Positions 19,760 to 30,700 of a DNA stretch of 64,000 nt are shown here, in pieces. Position 1 is the first letter of the stretch. Each line of letters opens with the position of its first letter. Source of the DNA: Acinetobacter colistiniresistens. GTDB lineage: Bacteria; Pseudomonadota; Gammaproteobacteria; Pseudomonadales; Moraxellaceae. The notes below the pieces were generated by a model, which searched no databases, was not told the DNA's origin, and saw nothing but the letters and a program-made list of their open reading frames with translations. The stretch spans positions 372,001-436,000 of the forward strand of contig NZ_CP102099.1 of NCBI RefSeq assembly GCF_024582815.1, in the 5' to 3' direction. Both the position numbers and the translations under genes were made by a program.

Positions 19760-21181
19760 TTATAAAACCATCGCAGCAATCCAACCAAAAATAAGCAATG
19801 GGATATTAAAGTGTATAAAAGTCGGCACAACAGTATCCCAAATGTGATCATGTTGACCATCTACACCTAAACCAGCCGTTGGCCCCAAAGTCGAATCTGA
19901 TGCAGGTGAGCCTGCATCACCTAAAGCCGCAGCCGTTCCAATTAAAGCAATGGTCGCCAACGGTGAAAAACCAAACTGTACGCACAAAGGTACATAAATC
20001 ACGGCCAGCACAGGTACACTTGAGAACGATGAACCAATGCCAATGGTGACAAATAAGCCAATAAACAGCATGAGAAATGCCGCCAAAGCATGGTTATCAC
20101 CAATGATATGCACCACCCCATTGACCAGATGGGTAACATCGCCTGTATGCGTCATCACTGAAGCAAAACCTGCTGCAGAAATCATGATGAAGCCGACCAG
20201 AGCCATCATACGCATCCCTTGTACAAACACATCATCCGCATCTTGCCATTTAAAAATACCGGATGCTGACAACACCGCAAAACCGACTAGGCCACCCAGA
20301 ATCATTGAACCTGAGTACAACTGTGCGACCAAGGTTAAGCCAATTGCAAGCACAGCCATAAACATGGTTTTTTTGGAAATATACGGGACATTTTCAGCTT
20401 CTTGTTTAAGCTCTTCTGCATCCGCTTTTAGGTCATATTCTTGTTGTTCTGTTGCTCTGAGTGGTTTGTCCAGATCAATGCTTTTGACTGTGTTAATGGT
20501 ACGATCTACATAAATACGAGGCTTACGATAACTCACAAACACAGCGACCAGCGTCCCAAGCACCATACCTAAAACAGGAATTGCCATGCCGATTGGCATC
20601 ATGCCTCGCTCAACATGCAGACCATAGGCAGCCCCTATTTTATTGATATTGCCCATCAGAATCTGTTCAAGGAAAATTGCACCAAACCCCACAGGTAGGA
20701 AAATATAAGTTCCGACTAAACCCAGAGTCATGACACAGGCTGCCGCACGTCGATCCAGCTTTAAATGGTTCATCACTTTCAGTAAAGGGGGAACCAAGAC
20801 TGGAATAAAGGCAATATGCACAGGAATCAAGTTCTGAGAGAAAATCGCAGCGATCAGCAAAATCGTTAATAATAGATATTTCACCTTTCTTTGCTGATTT
20901 TTACCTGCTTCCATCCCCAATAAACCAATCAGTTTATGCGCCAGTAAATCAGGTAAACCAGACTTGGACAGTGCCAAGGCAAATGCGCCTAACACGGCAT
21001 AAGCCAAGGCAACTTCAGCGCCATCACCTAAGCCCGCATTAAATGCTTCTACGGTTTGGGAAAGACTTAGACCTGCGACCAAGCCGCCAATAATGGCTGA
21101 AATCACTAATGTGAGAACAACAGAAACGCGTGCCAGTGACAAAATAAACATCACGGCAATCGCAATTACGACAGCATTCAT
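19760..21181 (-). CDS. Na+/H+ antiporter family transporter (NhaC-like)
   Basis: A 473-residue inner-membrane protein with about 11-12 hydrophobic segments. It begins MNAVVIAIAVMFILSLARVSVVLTLVISA and contains AYAVLGAFALALSKSGLPD and FVTIGIGSSFSSVPVLAVIYVPL. The ending ALGDAGSPASDSTLGPTAGLGVDGQHDHIWDTVVPT is typical of the Na_H_antiporter/NhaC-related group. A polar cytoplasmic loop with KADAEELKQEAENV lies near residues 245-265. The ATG at 21181 is preferred to an in-frame TTG at 21199; neither has a good ribosome site. It probably exchanges sodium (or another substrate) for protons, but the substrate is inferred. Confidence 0.8.
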   Translation of the reverse strand: MNAVVIAIAVMFILSLARVSVVLTLVISAIIGGLVAGLSLSQTVEAFNAGLGDGAEVALAYAVLGAFALALSKSGLPDLLAHKLIGLLGMEAGKNQQRKVKYLLLTILLIAAIFSQNLIPVHIAFIPVLVPPLLKVMNHLKLDRRAAACVMTLGLVGTYIFLPVGFGAIFLEQILMGNINKIGAAYGLHVERGMMPIGMAIPVLGMVLGTLVAVFVSYRKPRIYVDRTINTVKSIDLDKPLRATEQQEYDLKADAEELKQEAENVPYISKKTMFMAVLAIGLTLVAQLYSGSMILGGLVGFAVLSASGIFKWQDADDVFVQGMRMMALVGFIMISAAGFASVMTHTGDVTHLVNGVVHIIGDNHALAAFLMLFIGLFVTIGIGSSFSSVPVLAVIYVPLCVQFGFSPLATIALIGTAAALGDAGSPASDSTLGPTAGLGVDGQHDHIWDTVVPTFIHFNIPLLIFGWIAAMVL

Positions 21182-21302
21182 GAACAATTTTAGGAGCAAA
21201 GAAAAGGCGACATTCTAGCAGATTCATAATCATGAAGCTGAAAATATCGCCGAATTGTAACGCATCTCAAGTGATTTTTAGCTTAATTATTCTACGAAAG
21301 CC

Positions 21303-22178
21303 TTAAGCTGCTTGGCGTTGCACGAATTGATGGATCAGTTCAGCAATTTTTTCTGGTTGGCTCAGTACTGCCCAGTGATTGGCATCAAGCTCAACATATT
21401 CAAATTGTTCCACCCATTTTGGCATCGATTCGGTAATGTACTCTGGACTAACAAAGGCATCACGCTGTAATACAATCGCTTGTACAGGACATTGTGCATA
21501 ACGTTGACGAGGCTGAGTTAAAGAAGGAATAAAGTTGGCACGGTACAGATTAATGCCATATTTCCCATCTGCAACAATATTGGCATTCAATGGCAAATCT
21601 TTCTTCTTTTCCAATCCGCTTAAAATCTTGCCCCATTTCTCTGGACTGAAGAAGGTCCATACTGTTGGTGCAACCAAAGGCAGATGGAAAGCTCCGATAT
21701 ACCAAGATTTAGTCAGCATTTTCAATACATTGCTCGGTGCTGATTTAAATTTCTCACGTAGATATAAAGACGCATGATCCAAACAGGGGCCTGAAATCGT
21801 CGTATAAGACAACAAACGGCCTTTTAATTTTGGCTCAGTTGCCGATTCCCACGACTGTAGAGACCCCCAGTCATGCGCAGCCATATGGAAATTTCGGTTG
21901 GGTAGGACTTGATCCACCACTTCTTGTAAATCCAAAGACAGGCGTGGTAAACGATAATCCTTAATCCGTTTTGGAATTGAGGAAAGCCCTGCCCCTCGGA
22001 CATCGTAAGTCACCACATAATAATCATTTAGCAATTTCTCAATTATGGGTTCCCAAACTTCCTGATTGTCTGGATAGCCATGGACTAAAACCAAAGCTGT
22101 TTTTTTCTCATCACCCCATGTTTTCACACAAAGCGTTTGCTGATCTGAGGTCGTCACTGTTTTTACTTGTGCTTGCAT
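21303..22178 (-). CDS. Alpha/beta hydrolase, epoxide-hydrolase-like
   Basis: A 291-residue alpha/beta-hydrolase. The oxyanion-hole motif HGYPDN is at residues 34-39. The nucleophile elbow reads AAHDWGSLQSW near residue 102, with Asp instead of the usual Ser, as in epoxide hydrolases and haloalkane dehalogenases. The catalytic histidine is likely in ELDANHWAVLSQPE near residue 272. A helical cap lies between. Some SDR-fused homologues in actinobacteria share this layout, but no SDR domain is present here. The substrate is unknown. It is divergent from the DUF4442 gene. Confidence 0.83.
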   Translation of the reverse strand: MQAQVKTVTTSDQQTLCVKTWGDEKKTALVLVHGYPDNQEVWEPIIEKLLNDYYVVTYDVRGAGLSSIPKRIKDYRLPRLSLDLQEVVDQVLPNRNFHMAAHDWGSLQSWESATEPKLKGRLLSYTTISGPCLDHASLYLREKFKSAPSNVLKMLTKSWYIGAFHLPLVAPTVWTFFSPEKWGKILSGLEKKKDLPLNANIVADGKYGINLYRANFIPSLTQPRQRYAQCPVQAIVLQRDAFVSPEYITESMPKWVEQFEYVELDANHWAVLSQPEKIAELIHQFVQRQAA

Positions 22179-22291
22179 AATTGTTTCCCATTTTGTTTTC
22201 TATCGGCTTGCTCATCAACAGCCATTGCCAGCGATGCAATAAAAATGATACTTATGGAGTATGAATAGAGTTGCAAGAAAAAAAATTGACC

Positions 22292-22777
22292 ATGAAAGAC
22301 TTTTTCAAAAAAATTCGAACCATTCCTGCGATTTCCAAATTTCTACTCAATCATTACTCCCCTTATCGTGGGGCAGGAATCCACATTGAAAATATTGATC
22401 TCGATGATTATCACATTCGCGTTAAGATGCCGCTCACCCGACGCAATCGAAATATCGTAGGAACACATTTTGGTGGCAGTCTTTACTCGATGGTTGATCC
22501 TTTTTATATGTTAATTCTGATCCATCATTTAGGGCATAAGTATATTGTTTGGGACAAGAGCGCTACTATTAATTTTATTGCTCCAGGCCGTAATACGGTT
22601 TATGCAGATATCCAGCTCAACGCTCAAGAAATTGCCGAAATTAAGCAACTGGCAGAAAATTACGAACCCGTTCTACGCCATTACACGTTAAATATTGTAG
22701 ATGAGGCAGGTACCCGAATCGCGGAAGTCGAAAAAGTACTGTATATCCGCCGAAAAAAACCGAAAGCCAGCCCCTAA
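22292..22777 (+). CDS. DUF4442 (hotdog-fold) protein
   Basis: A 161-residue protein with the hotdog fold of the DUF4442 / thioesterase-like group. It contains RNIVGTHFGGSLYSMVDPFYMLILIHHLG, whose central helix region resembles PaaI-type thioesterases, and YIVWDKSATINFIAPGRNTVYADI. It probably binds or hydrolyses acyl-CoA, though activity is unproven for the family. The ATG at 22292 (MKDFFKKIRTI) is preferred over a TTG seven codons earlier. The basic tail is RRKKPKASP. Confidence 0.8.
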   Translation: MKDFFKKIRTIPAISKFLLNHYSPYRGAGIHIENIDLDDYHIRVKMPLTRRNRNIVGTHFGGSLYSMVDPFYMLILIHHLGHKYIVWDKSATINFIAPGRNTVYADIQLNAQEIAEIKQLAENYEPVLRHYTLNIVDEAGTRIAEVEKVLYIRRKKPKASP

Positions 22778-22789
22778 TCCAAACCAAAT

Positions 22790-22823
22790 AAAAAATGCCT
22801 GCAATTAATTGCAGGCATTTTTG
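22790..22823. terminator. Bidirectional terminator
   Basis: AAAAATGCCTGCAATT pairs with AATTGCAGGCATTTTT. It serves the convergent DUF4442 and glycine-zipper genes. Confidence 0.9.
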
Positions 22824-22840
22824 AATCTGATTGGCAGAAA

Positions 22841-23200
22841 TTATCTTTTCTTCTCTTGAATGGCTGCACCAGCTCCGCCACCAATGGCACCACCGATCGC
22901 AGCGCCAGAATCTCCACCAAAAATGGCTTTACCGACGACAGAACCAATACCAGCCCCGATTGCACTGCTTGTGGTCGAATTACTGCTTCCACCTTTCGTG
23001 TTTGCACCGACACCCGCACCCGCAGCTGCGCCTACACCCGCACCGAGACCACCACCAACATGATTACCTACACCGCCACCCACAGCACCACCAAGCGCTG
23101 CTGCACCAATACGTTGGTCAGATGCACTCATGTTTTGACAGCCTGTGAACATCACTGCCGATAATGCCAAAGTAGAAACCAAACCTATTGTTTTTTTCAT
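22841..23200 (-). CDS. Glycine-zipper lipoprotein
   Basis: A 119-residue lipoprotein. The signal MKKTIGLVSTLALSAVMFTGCQN ends in the lipobox FTGC with the modified Cys at residue 21. The mature part is dominated by GxxxG repeats in two blocks (about residues 32-65 and 80-112) separated by a Ser/Thr/Asn linker. It resembles SlyB/OmpA-type glycine-zipper 2TM proteins of the outer membrane, where members stabilise the envelope under stress. The start may instead be the ATG two codons earlier (23206). A palindrome lies 64 bases upstream. Confidence 0.8.
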   Translation of the reverse strand: MKKTIGLVSTLALSAVMFTGCQNMSASDQRIGAAALGGAVGGGVGNHVGGGLGAGVGAAAGAGVGANTKGGSSNSTTSSAIGAGIGSVVGKAIFGGDSGAAIGGAIGGGAGAAIQEKKR

Positions 23201-23263
23201 GACCATACTCACTTCTATGCGTTCTATACAAAAGCATAATCCTCTTTTATGAGGAATTTGATC

Positions 23264-23283
23264 ACATTGTGTTATCACAATGT
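23264..23283. promoter_or_regulatory. 20-bp palindrome upstream of the glycine-zipper gene
   Basis: ACATTGTGTTATCACAATGT has perfect 8-bp arms around TTAT. A second inverted repeat, TCCTC...GAGGA, lies next to it at about 23240-23256. Position 64-83 bases before the start suits an operator or activator site. Confidence 0.45.
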
Positions 23284-23366
23284 CCCAATCGATTGATGTT
23301 TTGTAAACAAGTTCCTCTTTAAAAATAACCAATACAATCTCCTAAAAGGTTGTATTCTCATTCCCA

Positions 23367-23395
23367 TAAAAAAGGCACCCGAAGGTGCCTTTTTC
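23367..23395 (-). terminator. Terminator of the rpoBC operon
   Basis: On the minus strand AAAAAGGCACC, loop TTC, GGTGCCTTTTTT, 14 bases after the rpoC stop. Confidence 0.9.
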
Positions 23396-23408
23396 AATTC
23401 ACTAGAAC

Positions 23409-26400
23409 TTAGAACTGGTCTGAGTTCAACGCTTGACTGAATGCTTGATCAACTTCACTAAAGTCATTGTGAAGTTCAAATTCAGCAGCTTCTGCTTCTT
23501 GACGACGACGCTCTAAATGATACGCAAGACCTGTACCTGCCGGGATCAAACGACCCACAACAACGTTTTCTTTCAAGCCACGTAAGTCATCTTCTTTACC
23601 TGTTACAGCCGCTTCAGTTAACACACGTGTGGTTTCCTGGAACGATGCAGCAGAGATGAACGAGTCAGTAGAAAGCGACGCTTTGGTAATACCCATCAAT
23701 TGACGTTCAAACTTCGCAGGGAACTTGTTCTGAGCCAAGACTGCTTGGTTCTCTTGAACAACGCGGATGTAATCCACTTGCTCGCCCTTGATGAAGCTTG
23801 TATCGCCGCCATCAGTGATATCAACTTTACGCAACATTTGACGTACAACAACTTCAATGTGCTTATCATTGATTTTTACACCTTGGAGACGGTAAACGTC
23901 TTGAACTTCGTTCACGATGTAGTTGGTCAATGCCACTTCGCCTTTCAAGCGTAAGATGTCATGTGGGTTTTGTGGACCATCAGAAATGGTTTCACCACGG
24001 TTGACATGCTCACCTTCGAACACGTTGATTTGACGCCATTTTGGAATCAATTCTTCGTAGATTTCTGAACCGTCATCTGGAGTGATGACTAAACGGTTCT
24101 TACCTTTGGTCTCTTTACCGAAGCTTACAACACCTGATACTTCTGCAAGGATCGCATGTTCTTTCGGCTTACGTGCTTCGAACAAGTCAGCTACACGCGG
24201 AAGACCACCGGTAATATCACGAGTACGTGAAGTTTCTTGTGGTACACGACCAATGACGTCACCCACACCAATCGTTTCGCCATCACGGACAGTCACAATT
24301 GTGTTTTGTGGCAAGAAGTAGAACTGTTCGCCGCCATCGGTTGTATCCAACACGATTGCAGGACGTAAATCTTTACCAGAAGCAGGACGTGCTGTTACAG
24401 GCAAGATTTCAACAGTAGTCATACCTGTTGCATCATCAGTTTTCGATGTTGCAGTTACGCCATCAGCGATCTGGCTGAAACGCGCTTTACCAGCAACTTC
24501 TGTTACCAATGGATGTGTATGCGGATCCCAAGTCGCTACGATACCGCCAGCTTCTACAGCTTCACCATCTTTCAACAAGATGCTTGCACCGTAAGGAAGT
24601 TTATAACGCTCACGCTCACGACCTAAGTCATCTGCAATACCGATTTCACCTGAACGTGAAACAGAAACCAAGTGACCTTTGGCATGTTGTACAGTTTTCA
24701 CGTTGTGGAAACGTACAGTACCTTTGTTACGCACTTGAACACTGTTTGCAGCAGACGTTCGGCTCGCAGCACCACCGACGTGGAAGGTACGCATTGTTAA
24801 CTGGGTACCTGGTTCACCAATTGATTGTGCAGCCATTACACCGACAGATTCACCTGGGTTCACCAAATGACCACGTGCAAGGTCACGACCGTAACAACGC
24901 GCACACACACCGAATGTAGATTCACATGCAATCACTGAACGTACTTTAACTTCATCGACACCCGCTTCTTCAAGCTGAGCAGCGATTTTCTCGTCAATTA
25001 AGGTACCACGTGGAAGAACGACTTCATCATCAGATGCACGACGTACATCTTCAGCAGTTACACGACCCAATACGCGATCGCGTAATGGTTCGATTACGTC
25101 ACCACCTTGAATGAATGGAGTCATGACCAAGCCGCCAGCTGTACCACAGTCAGACTCAGTAATGACTAAATCTTGTGCTACGTCTACAAGACGACGTGTC
25201 AAGTAACCAGAGTTCGCAGTTTTCAATGCGGTATCGGCCAAACCTTTACGCGCACCGTGTGTCGAGATGAAGTACTGAAGTACCGTCAAACCTTCACGGA
25301 AGTTTGCTTTAATTGGGGTCTCAATGATCGAGCCATCCGGCTTCGCCATCAAACCACGCATACCAGCAAGCTGACGGATCTGCGCCGCACTACCACGGGC
25401 ACCCGAGTCAGACATCATGTAAATCGAGTTGAATGATTTCTGCTTCTCGTCTTCACCTTGTTTATTTTTCACAAGGGTATAAGACAAGTTATCCATCATC
25501 GCTTTTGCAACTTGGTCGTTGGTACGCGCCCAAATATCGACAACTTTGTTATAACGCTCACCCGCAGTTACGAAACCTTGCTCAAACTGTTGTTCGATTT
25601 CACGAACTTCTGTTTCAGCTTTATCGATAATCGTATGCTTAGTTGGTGGAATCAACATGTCTTCCATACCAACAGATACACCTGAACGCGTCGCTTGACG
25701 GAAGCCCAAATACATCAATTGGTCAGCGAAGATAACGGTATCTTTCAAACCAAGTTTACGGTAGCAAGAGTTGATTAACTTCGAGATGTTTTTCTTGGTC
25801 ATCTCAAGGTTGATCGATTCGAAGCTTAAACCTTGTGGAACAACTTCCCATAACAAGCAACGACCAGGTGTTGTATCAACAATGATGGTTTGCTTTTCAC
25901 GGTTACCGTTTTCATCAATCACAGTCTGGTGTACACGTACTTTTACGCGTGCATGGATTGCAACTTTACCTGTCGCTAACGCACGGTTAACTTCGTGAGT
26001 GTCCGCAAACACCATGCCTTCACCTTTGGCATTTACCGCATCACGGGTGATGTAGTAAAGACCCAAGACCACGTCCTGAGAAGGAACAATGATCGGCTCA
26101 CCGTTTGCAGGTGACAAGATGTTGTTGGTCGACATCATCAACGCACGTGCTTCAAGCTGTGCTTCCAATGTCAATGGAACGTGTACCGCCATTTGGTCAC
26201 CATCGAAGTCGGCGTTAAACGCAGCACAGACGAGTGGGTGAAGACGGATTGCCTTACCTTCGATCAGAATAGGTTCAAATGCTTGAAGACCTAAACGGTG
26301 AAGTGTTGGCGCACGGTTCAACATGACTGGATGTTGACGAATCACAGAAGCAAGAACGTCCCAAACTTCCGGGGTCTCGCGCTCAACCATTTTCTTCGCA

Positions 26401-27602
26401 GCTTTAATGGTTGTTGCTTGGCCAGAGGCTTGTAGTTTCGCGAAAATGAATGGCTTGAACAATTCAAGTGCCATTTTCTTCGGAAGACCACATTGGTGAA
26501 GACGTAAAGTAGGACCAACGGTAATTACCGAACGACCTGAATAGTCAACACGTTTACCGAGCAAGTTTTGACGGAAACGACCTTGTTTACCTTTGATCAT
26601 ATCTGCCAAAGATTTCAATGGACGTTTGTTCGAACCTGTAATCGCACGACCACGACGACCGTTATCAAGCAATGCATCCACAGACTCTTGCAACATACGT
26701 TTTTCGTTACGTACGATGATGTCTGGCGCAGCAAGGTCAAGAAGACGCTTCAAACGGTTGTTACGGTTGATCACACGACGATATAAATCGTTCAAGTCTG
26801 AAGTCGCGAAACGACCACCTTCAAGTGGTACTAGCGGACGTAAGTCTGGTGGAAGTACTGGCAGTACATTCATCACCATCCATTCAGGCTTGTTGTTCGA
26901 ATCTTTGAAAGCTTCCATCAACTTCAAACGCTTAGACGCTTTTTTAAGTTTCGTCTCAGAGGTTGTTTGTGGAATTTCTTCACGTAAACGTGCAATCTCA
27001 GCTTCAAGATCGATATCTTTTAATAAATCCTGAACTGCTTCTGCACCCATTTTCGCAGTGAATTCATCACCGTGTTCTTCAAGTGCATTGTAGTATTCTT
27101 CGTCTGTTAAAAGCTGATACTTTTCAAACGGAGTCATACCAGGATCAGTAACTACATAAGATTCGAAATACAATACGCGCTCGATATCACGTAATGTCAT
27201 ATCAAGAAGTAAACCGATACGGCTCGGTAATGATTTCAAGAACCAGATGTGTGCAACTGGAGAAGCAAGCTCGATGTGACCCATACGTTCACGACGAACT
27301 TTCGCAGTCGTTACTTCAACGCCACATTTTTCACAAATGACGCCTTTGTATTTCATACGCTTGTATTTACCACACAAGCATTCGTAATCTTTTACTGGAC
27401 CAAAGATTTTGGCACAGAACAAACCGTCACGTTCAGGTTTAAAAGTACGGTAGTTAATGGTTTCAGGCTTTTTAACTTCACCGTGAGACCATGACTTAAT
27501 CATCTCTGGTGACGCAAGACCAATACGGATACGGTCAAATTCAACGGGTGCATGACCTTCTGAATCCGTTTTCTTACGCATGATATCGAGCAAGTCTTTC
27601 AA
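23409..27602 (-). CDS. rpoC: RNA polymerase subunit beta'
   Basis: The largest polymerase subunit, 1397 residues. Near the N-terminus the zinc site [20 protein letters not shown] is present (about residues 70-88). The catalytic Mg loop [12 protein letters not shown] lies near 460. The second zinc site [13 protein letters not shown] and the trigger-loop region [19 protein letters not shown] are intact. The N-terminus [13 protein letters not shown] matches the genus. It is separated from rpoB by 153 bases, an unusually long gap that holds a palindromic repeat. Confidence 0.98.
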   Translation of the reverse strand: MKDLLDIMRKKTDSEGHAPVEFDRIRIGLASPEMIKSWSHGEVKKPETINYRTFKPERDGLFCAKIFGPVKDYECLCGKYKRMKYKGVICEKCGVEVTTAKVRRERMGHIELASPVAHIWFLKSLPSRIGLLLDMTLRDIERVLYFESYVVTDPGMTPFEKYQLLTDEEYYNALEEHGDEFTAKMGAEAVQDLLKDIDLEAEIARLREEIPQTTSETKLKKASKRLKLMEAFKDSNNKPEWMVMNVLPVLPPDLRPLVPLEGGRFATSDLNDLYRRVINRNNRLKRLLDLAAPDIIVRNEKRMLQESVDALLDNGRRGRAITGSNKRPLKSLADMIKGKQGRFRQNLLGKRVDYSGRSVITVGPTLRLHQCGLPKKMALELFKPFIFAKLQASGQATTIKAAKKMVERETPEVWDVLASVIRQHPVMLNRAPTLHRLGLQAFEPILIEGKAIRLHPLVCAAFNADFDGDQMAVHVPLTLEAQLEARALMMSTNNILSPANGEPIIVPSQDVVLGLYYITRDAVNAKGEGMVFADTHEVNRALATGKVAIHARVKVRVHQTVIDENGNREKQTIIVDTTPGRCLLWEVVPQGLSFESINLEMTKKNISKLINSCYRKLGLKDTVIFADQLMYLGFRQATRSGVSVGMEDMLIPPTKHTIIDKAETEVREIEQQFEQGFVTAGERYNKVVDIWARTNDQVAKAMMDNLSYTLVKNKQGEDEKQKSFNSIYMMSDSGARGSAAQIRQLAGMRGLMAKPDGSIIETPIKANFREGLTVLQYFISTHGARKGLADTALKTANSGYLTRRLVDVAQDLVITESDCGTAGGLVMTPFIQGGDVIEPLRDRVLGRVTAEDVRRASDDEVVLPRGTLIDEKIAAQLEEAGVDEVKVRSVIACESTFGVCARCYGRDLARGHLVNPGESVGVMAAQSIGEPGTQLTMRTFHVGGAASRTSAANSVQVRNKGTVRFHNVKTVQHAKGHLVSVSRSGEIGIADDLGRERERYKLPYGASILLKDGEAVEAGGIVATWDPHTHPLVTEVAGKARFSQIADGVTATSKTDDATGMTTVEILPVTARPASGKDLRPAIVLDTTDGGEQFYFLPQNTIVTVRDGETIGVGDVIGRVPQETSRTRDITGGLPRVADLFEARKPKEHAILAEVSGVVSFGKETKGKNRLVITPDDGSEIYEELIPKWRQINVFEGEHVNRGETISDGPQNPHDILRLKGEVALTNYIVNEVQDVYRLQGVKINDKHIEVVVRQMLRKVDITDGGDTSFIKGEQVDYIRVVQENQAVLAQNKFPAKFERQLMGITKASLSTDSFISAASFQETTRVLTEAAVTGKEDDLRGLKENVVVGRLIPAGTGLAYHLERRRQEAEAAEFELHNDFSEVDQAFSQALNSDQF

Positions 27603-27676
27603 TTTTTTTCTCCGTGTGTCGAGGAGCTAAGCTCACCCGACTGGGTCACAAATATTGTTTTTACTGAAATTTGGGA

Positions 27677-27753
27677 ATATCTAATCCCCCTAAATCCCCC
27701 TTTATAAAGGGGGACTTTCTCCCCTCTTTCTCAAAGAGGGGTTGGGGGAGATT
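27677..27753. repeat. Palindromic repeat element between rpoB and rpoC
   Basis: About 77 bases built of two hairpins inside outer inverted ends. One hairpin is CCCCCTTT-AT-AAAGGGGG (27696-27713) and the other CCCCTCTTTC-T-CAAAGAGGGG (27721-27741). The outer ends are ATCTAATCCCCC and GGGGGAGATT. It resembles the CCCCCTTTATAAAGGGGG-type dispersed intergenic repeats seen in many bacteria. Related copies lie at 58894-58998 and, as a remnant, 63190-63209. It is transcribed within the rpoBC mRNA. Confidence 0.8.
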
Positions 27754-27755
27754 TT

Positions 27756-30700
27756 TTAGTCACCATTTTTCAGTTCAATGTTGATACCTAAAGAACGGAT
27801 CTCTTTGGTCAATACGTTGAACGATTCAGGCATACCCGGATCCATATAATGGTTACCATCTACAATGTTCTTGTAGATGCGTGTACGGCCTTCGACGTCA
27901 TCCGACTTCACAGTAAGCATTTCTTGGAGCGTATATGCAGCACCGTATGCTTCAAGTGCCCATACTTCCATCTCACCGAAACGCTGACCACCGAATTGTG
28001 CTTTACCACCAAGCGGCTGTTGAGTCACAAGTGAGTAAGAACCCGTTGAACGCGCATGCATCTTGTCATCAACCAAGTGGTTCAATTTGAGCATGTACAT
28101 GTAACCTACAGTTACAGGACGGTCAAACTGTTCACCTGTACGTCCGTCAAACAATACCGTTTGACCAGTACGTGAGATATCAGCAAGTTCAAGTAGGTCT
28201 TTGATCTGGCTTTCTTCAGCACCATCAAATACAGGTGTTGCTAATGGAACACCAGCACGTAAGTTACCTGAAAGCGCCAAGATTTCTGCATCAGTCAAGC
28301 TATCAAGCTCTTCCTGCTCACCGCCAACCTTGTTATAAATCTTGTCTAAGAATTCACGCAGTTCAATCACTGTACGTTGTTCTTTCAACATTTTTTCGAT
28401 TTTATCGCCAAGACCTTTCGCCGCCATACCCAAGTGAGTCTCAAGAATCTGACCCACGTTCATACGTGACGGTACACCCAGTGGGTTCAATACGATGTCG
28501 ACTGGTACGCCATTCGCATCATGTGGCATGTCTTCAACCGGTAAGATGTTTGATACAACACCCTTGTTACCGTGACGACCCGCCATCTTATCACCAGGCT
28601 GGATACGACGTTTCACCGCAAGGTAAACCTTAACAACTTTCAATACGCCCGTTGTTAATTCATCACCTGTAGAAAGTTTACGCTTCTTCTCAGCAAACTT
28701 CTCGTCAATCTCGTAGCTCTTCTCTTTCAAGAACACTTGAATCTGAGTTAAACGTTCAGCAATTGCTTCATCATTTGGCTGGATTTCAAGTAAATCAACA
28801 AGCTCTAAGCCAGACAATACATCTTCTGAAAGTTTATCGCCGCGTTTGGTTGAACCGCCACCGTTAGATTCTTGACCTTTCAACAAACGAACAATACGTT
28901 CACGTGCTGCTTCTTCGAAGATTTTGTATTCTTCTTTCAAGTCTTTACGGTATGCATCAAGCTGAGCTTTTTCAATTGCTTGTGCACGTTCATCTTTCTC
29001 CAAGCCATCACGTGTGAAGACTTGAACGTCGATAACCGTACCTTTAGTACCAGACGGAACACGTAAAGATGAATCTTTTACGTCAGCCGCTTTTTCACCA
29101 AAGATTGCGCGCAGTAATTTTTCTTCAGGTGTCAACTGAGTTTCACCTTTAGGCGTTACCTTACCAACAAGGATGTCACCCGCAGTTACTTCAGCACCGA
29201 TGTAAACAATCCCAGACTCATCCAGTTTAGACAGTGCAGCTTCACCGACGTTGGGAATATCGGCAGTAATTTCTTCTGCGCCTAACTTGGTATCACGTGC
29301 TACACATGACAATTCCTGAATGTGAATCGAGGTTAAACGGTCTTCTTGAAGTACACGCTCAGAAAGTAAGATCGAGTCTTCATAGTTATAACCATTCCAG
29401 GTCATGAACGCGACGCGCATGTTTTGACCCAGCGCAAGTTCACCCATATCTGTCGATGGACCGTCAGCCAAGATATCACCACGAGCAACTTTGTCGCCCA
29501 AGTTCACGATGACATTCTGGTTAATACATGTATTCTGGTTTGAACGTGTATATTTGATCAGGTTATAGATATCTACACCTGCTTCACCCGCAATCATTTC
29601 ATCTTCGTTGACACGAATAACGATACGAGATGCATCAACATATTCAATCGCACCACCACGGTTTGCGATCACACACACACCAGAGTCGCGTGCTACGTTT
29701 GCTTCCATACCTGTACCAACAAGCGGCTTGTCAGCACGTAAGGTAGGAACAGCCTGACGTTGCATGTTTGAACCCATCAATGCACGGTTCGCATCATCGT
29801 GTTCAAGGAATGGAATCAATGACGCTGCGACAGATACGACCTGTTGCGCAGAAACGTCCATATGGGTTACGCGCTCAGGCGACATACGAACGAAGTCACC
29901 TTGATGACGTACAGAAACCATCTCTTCAGTCAACATACCATCTTTATCAACTGCAGAATCGGCCTGTGCAATGACAGTACCTACTTCTTCAATTGCAGAT
30001 AAGTATTCAACTTCATCAGTCACACGGCCATCAACAACTTTACGGTAAGGTGTTTCCAAGAAACCGAAGTCATTCGCTTTAGCATAGACAGAAAGCGAGT
30101 TGATCAAACCAATGTTTGGACCTTCAGGTGTTTCAATTGGACAAACACGACCATAGTGAGTTTGATGTACGTCACGTACTTCGAAGCCCGCGCGTTCACG
30201 TGTCAAACCACCAGGACCAAGCGCAGATACACGACGTTTGTGTGTAATCTCAGACAATGGATTGTTTTGGTCCATGAACTGAGACAACTGGCTTGAACCA
30301 AAGAACTCTTTGATTGCAGCAGCAACTGGTTTCGCATTGATCAAATCTTGTGGAGACAAGTTATCTGTTTCTGCTTGGCTTAAACGTTCTTTAACAGCAC
30401 GTTCAACACGGACTAAACCAACACGGAATTGGTTTTCTGTCATTTCGCCTACAGAACGTACACGACGGTTACCCAAGTGATCGATATCATCGACTTCACC
30501 TTTACCGTTACGAATCTCAACCAATGTACGCAATACATCGATGATATCGTCATGCGATAAAATACCTTCAACTTCACGTGACTTCTGATCAGTACCCACT
30601 TCGTAAGGACGACCCAAACGACGGTTGAACTTCATACGACCGACTGGAGACAGGTCATAACGCTCAGAAGAGAAGAACAAGTTGTTGAATAAGTTTTCAG

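Noticed and set aside
22831-23164. Plus-strand His- and Thr-rich frames opposite the glycine-zipper gene
   Set aside because: They arise from the GC-rich glycine repeats read backwards. The minus-strand lipoprotein has a signal peptide and lipobox.
28550-30500. Rifampicin-resistance substitutions in rpoB
   Set aside because: The resistance cluster carries wild-type residues; the few differences from E. coli look like genus-level variation.
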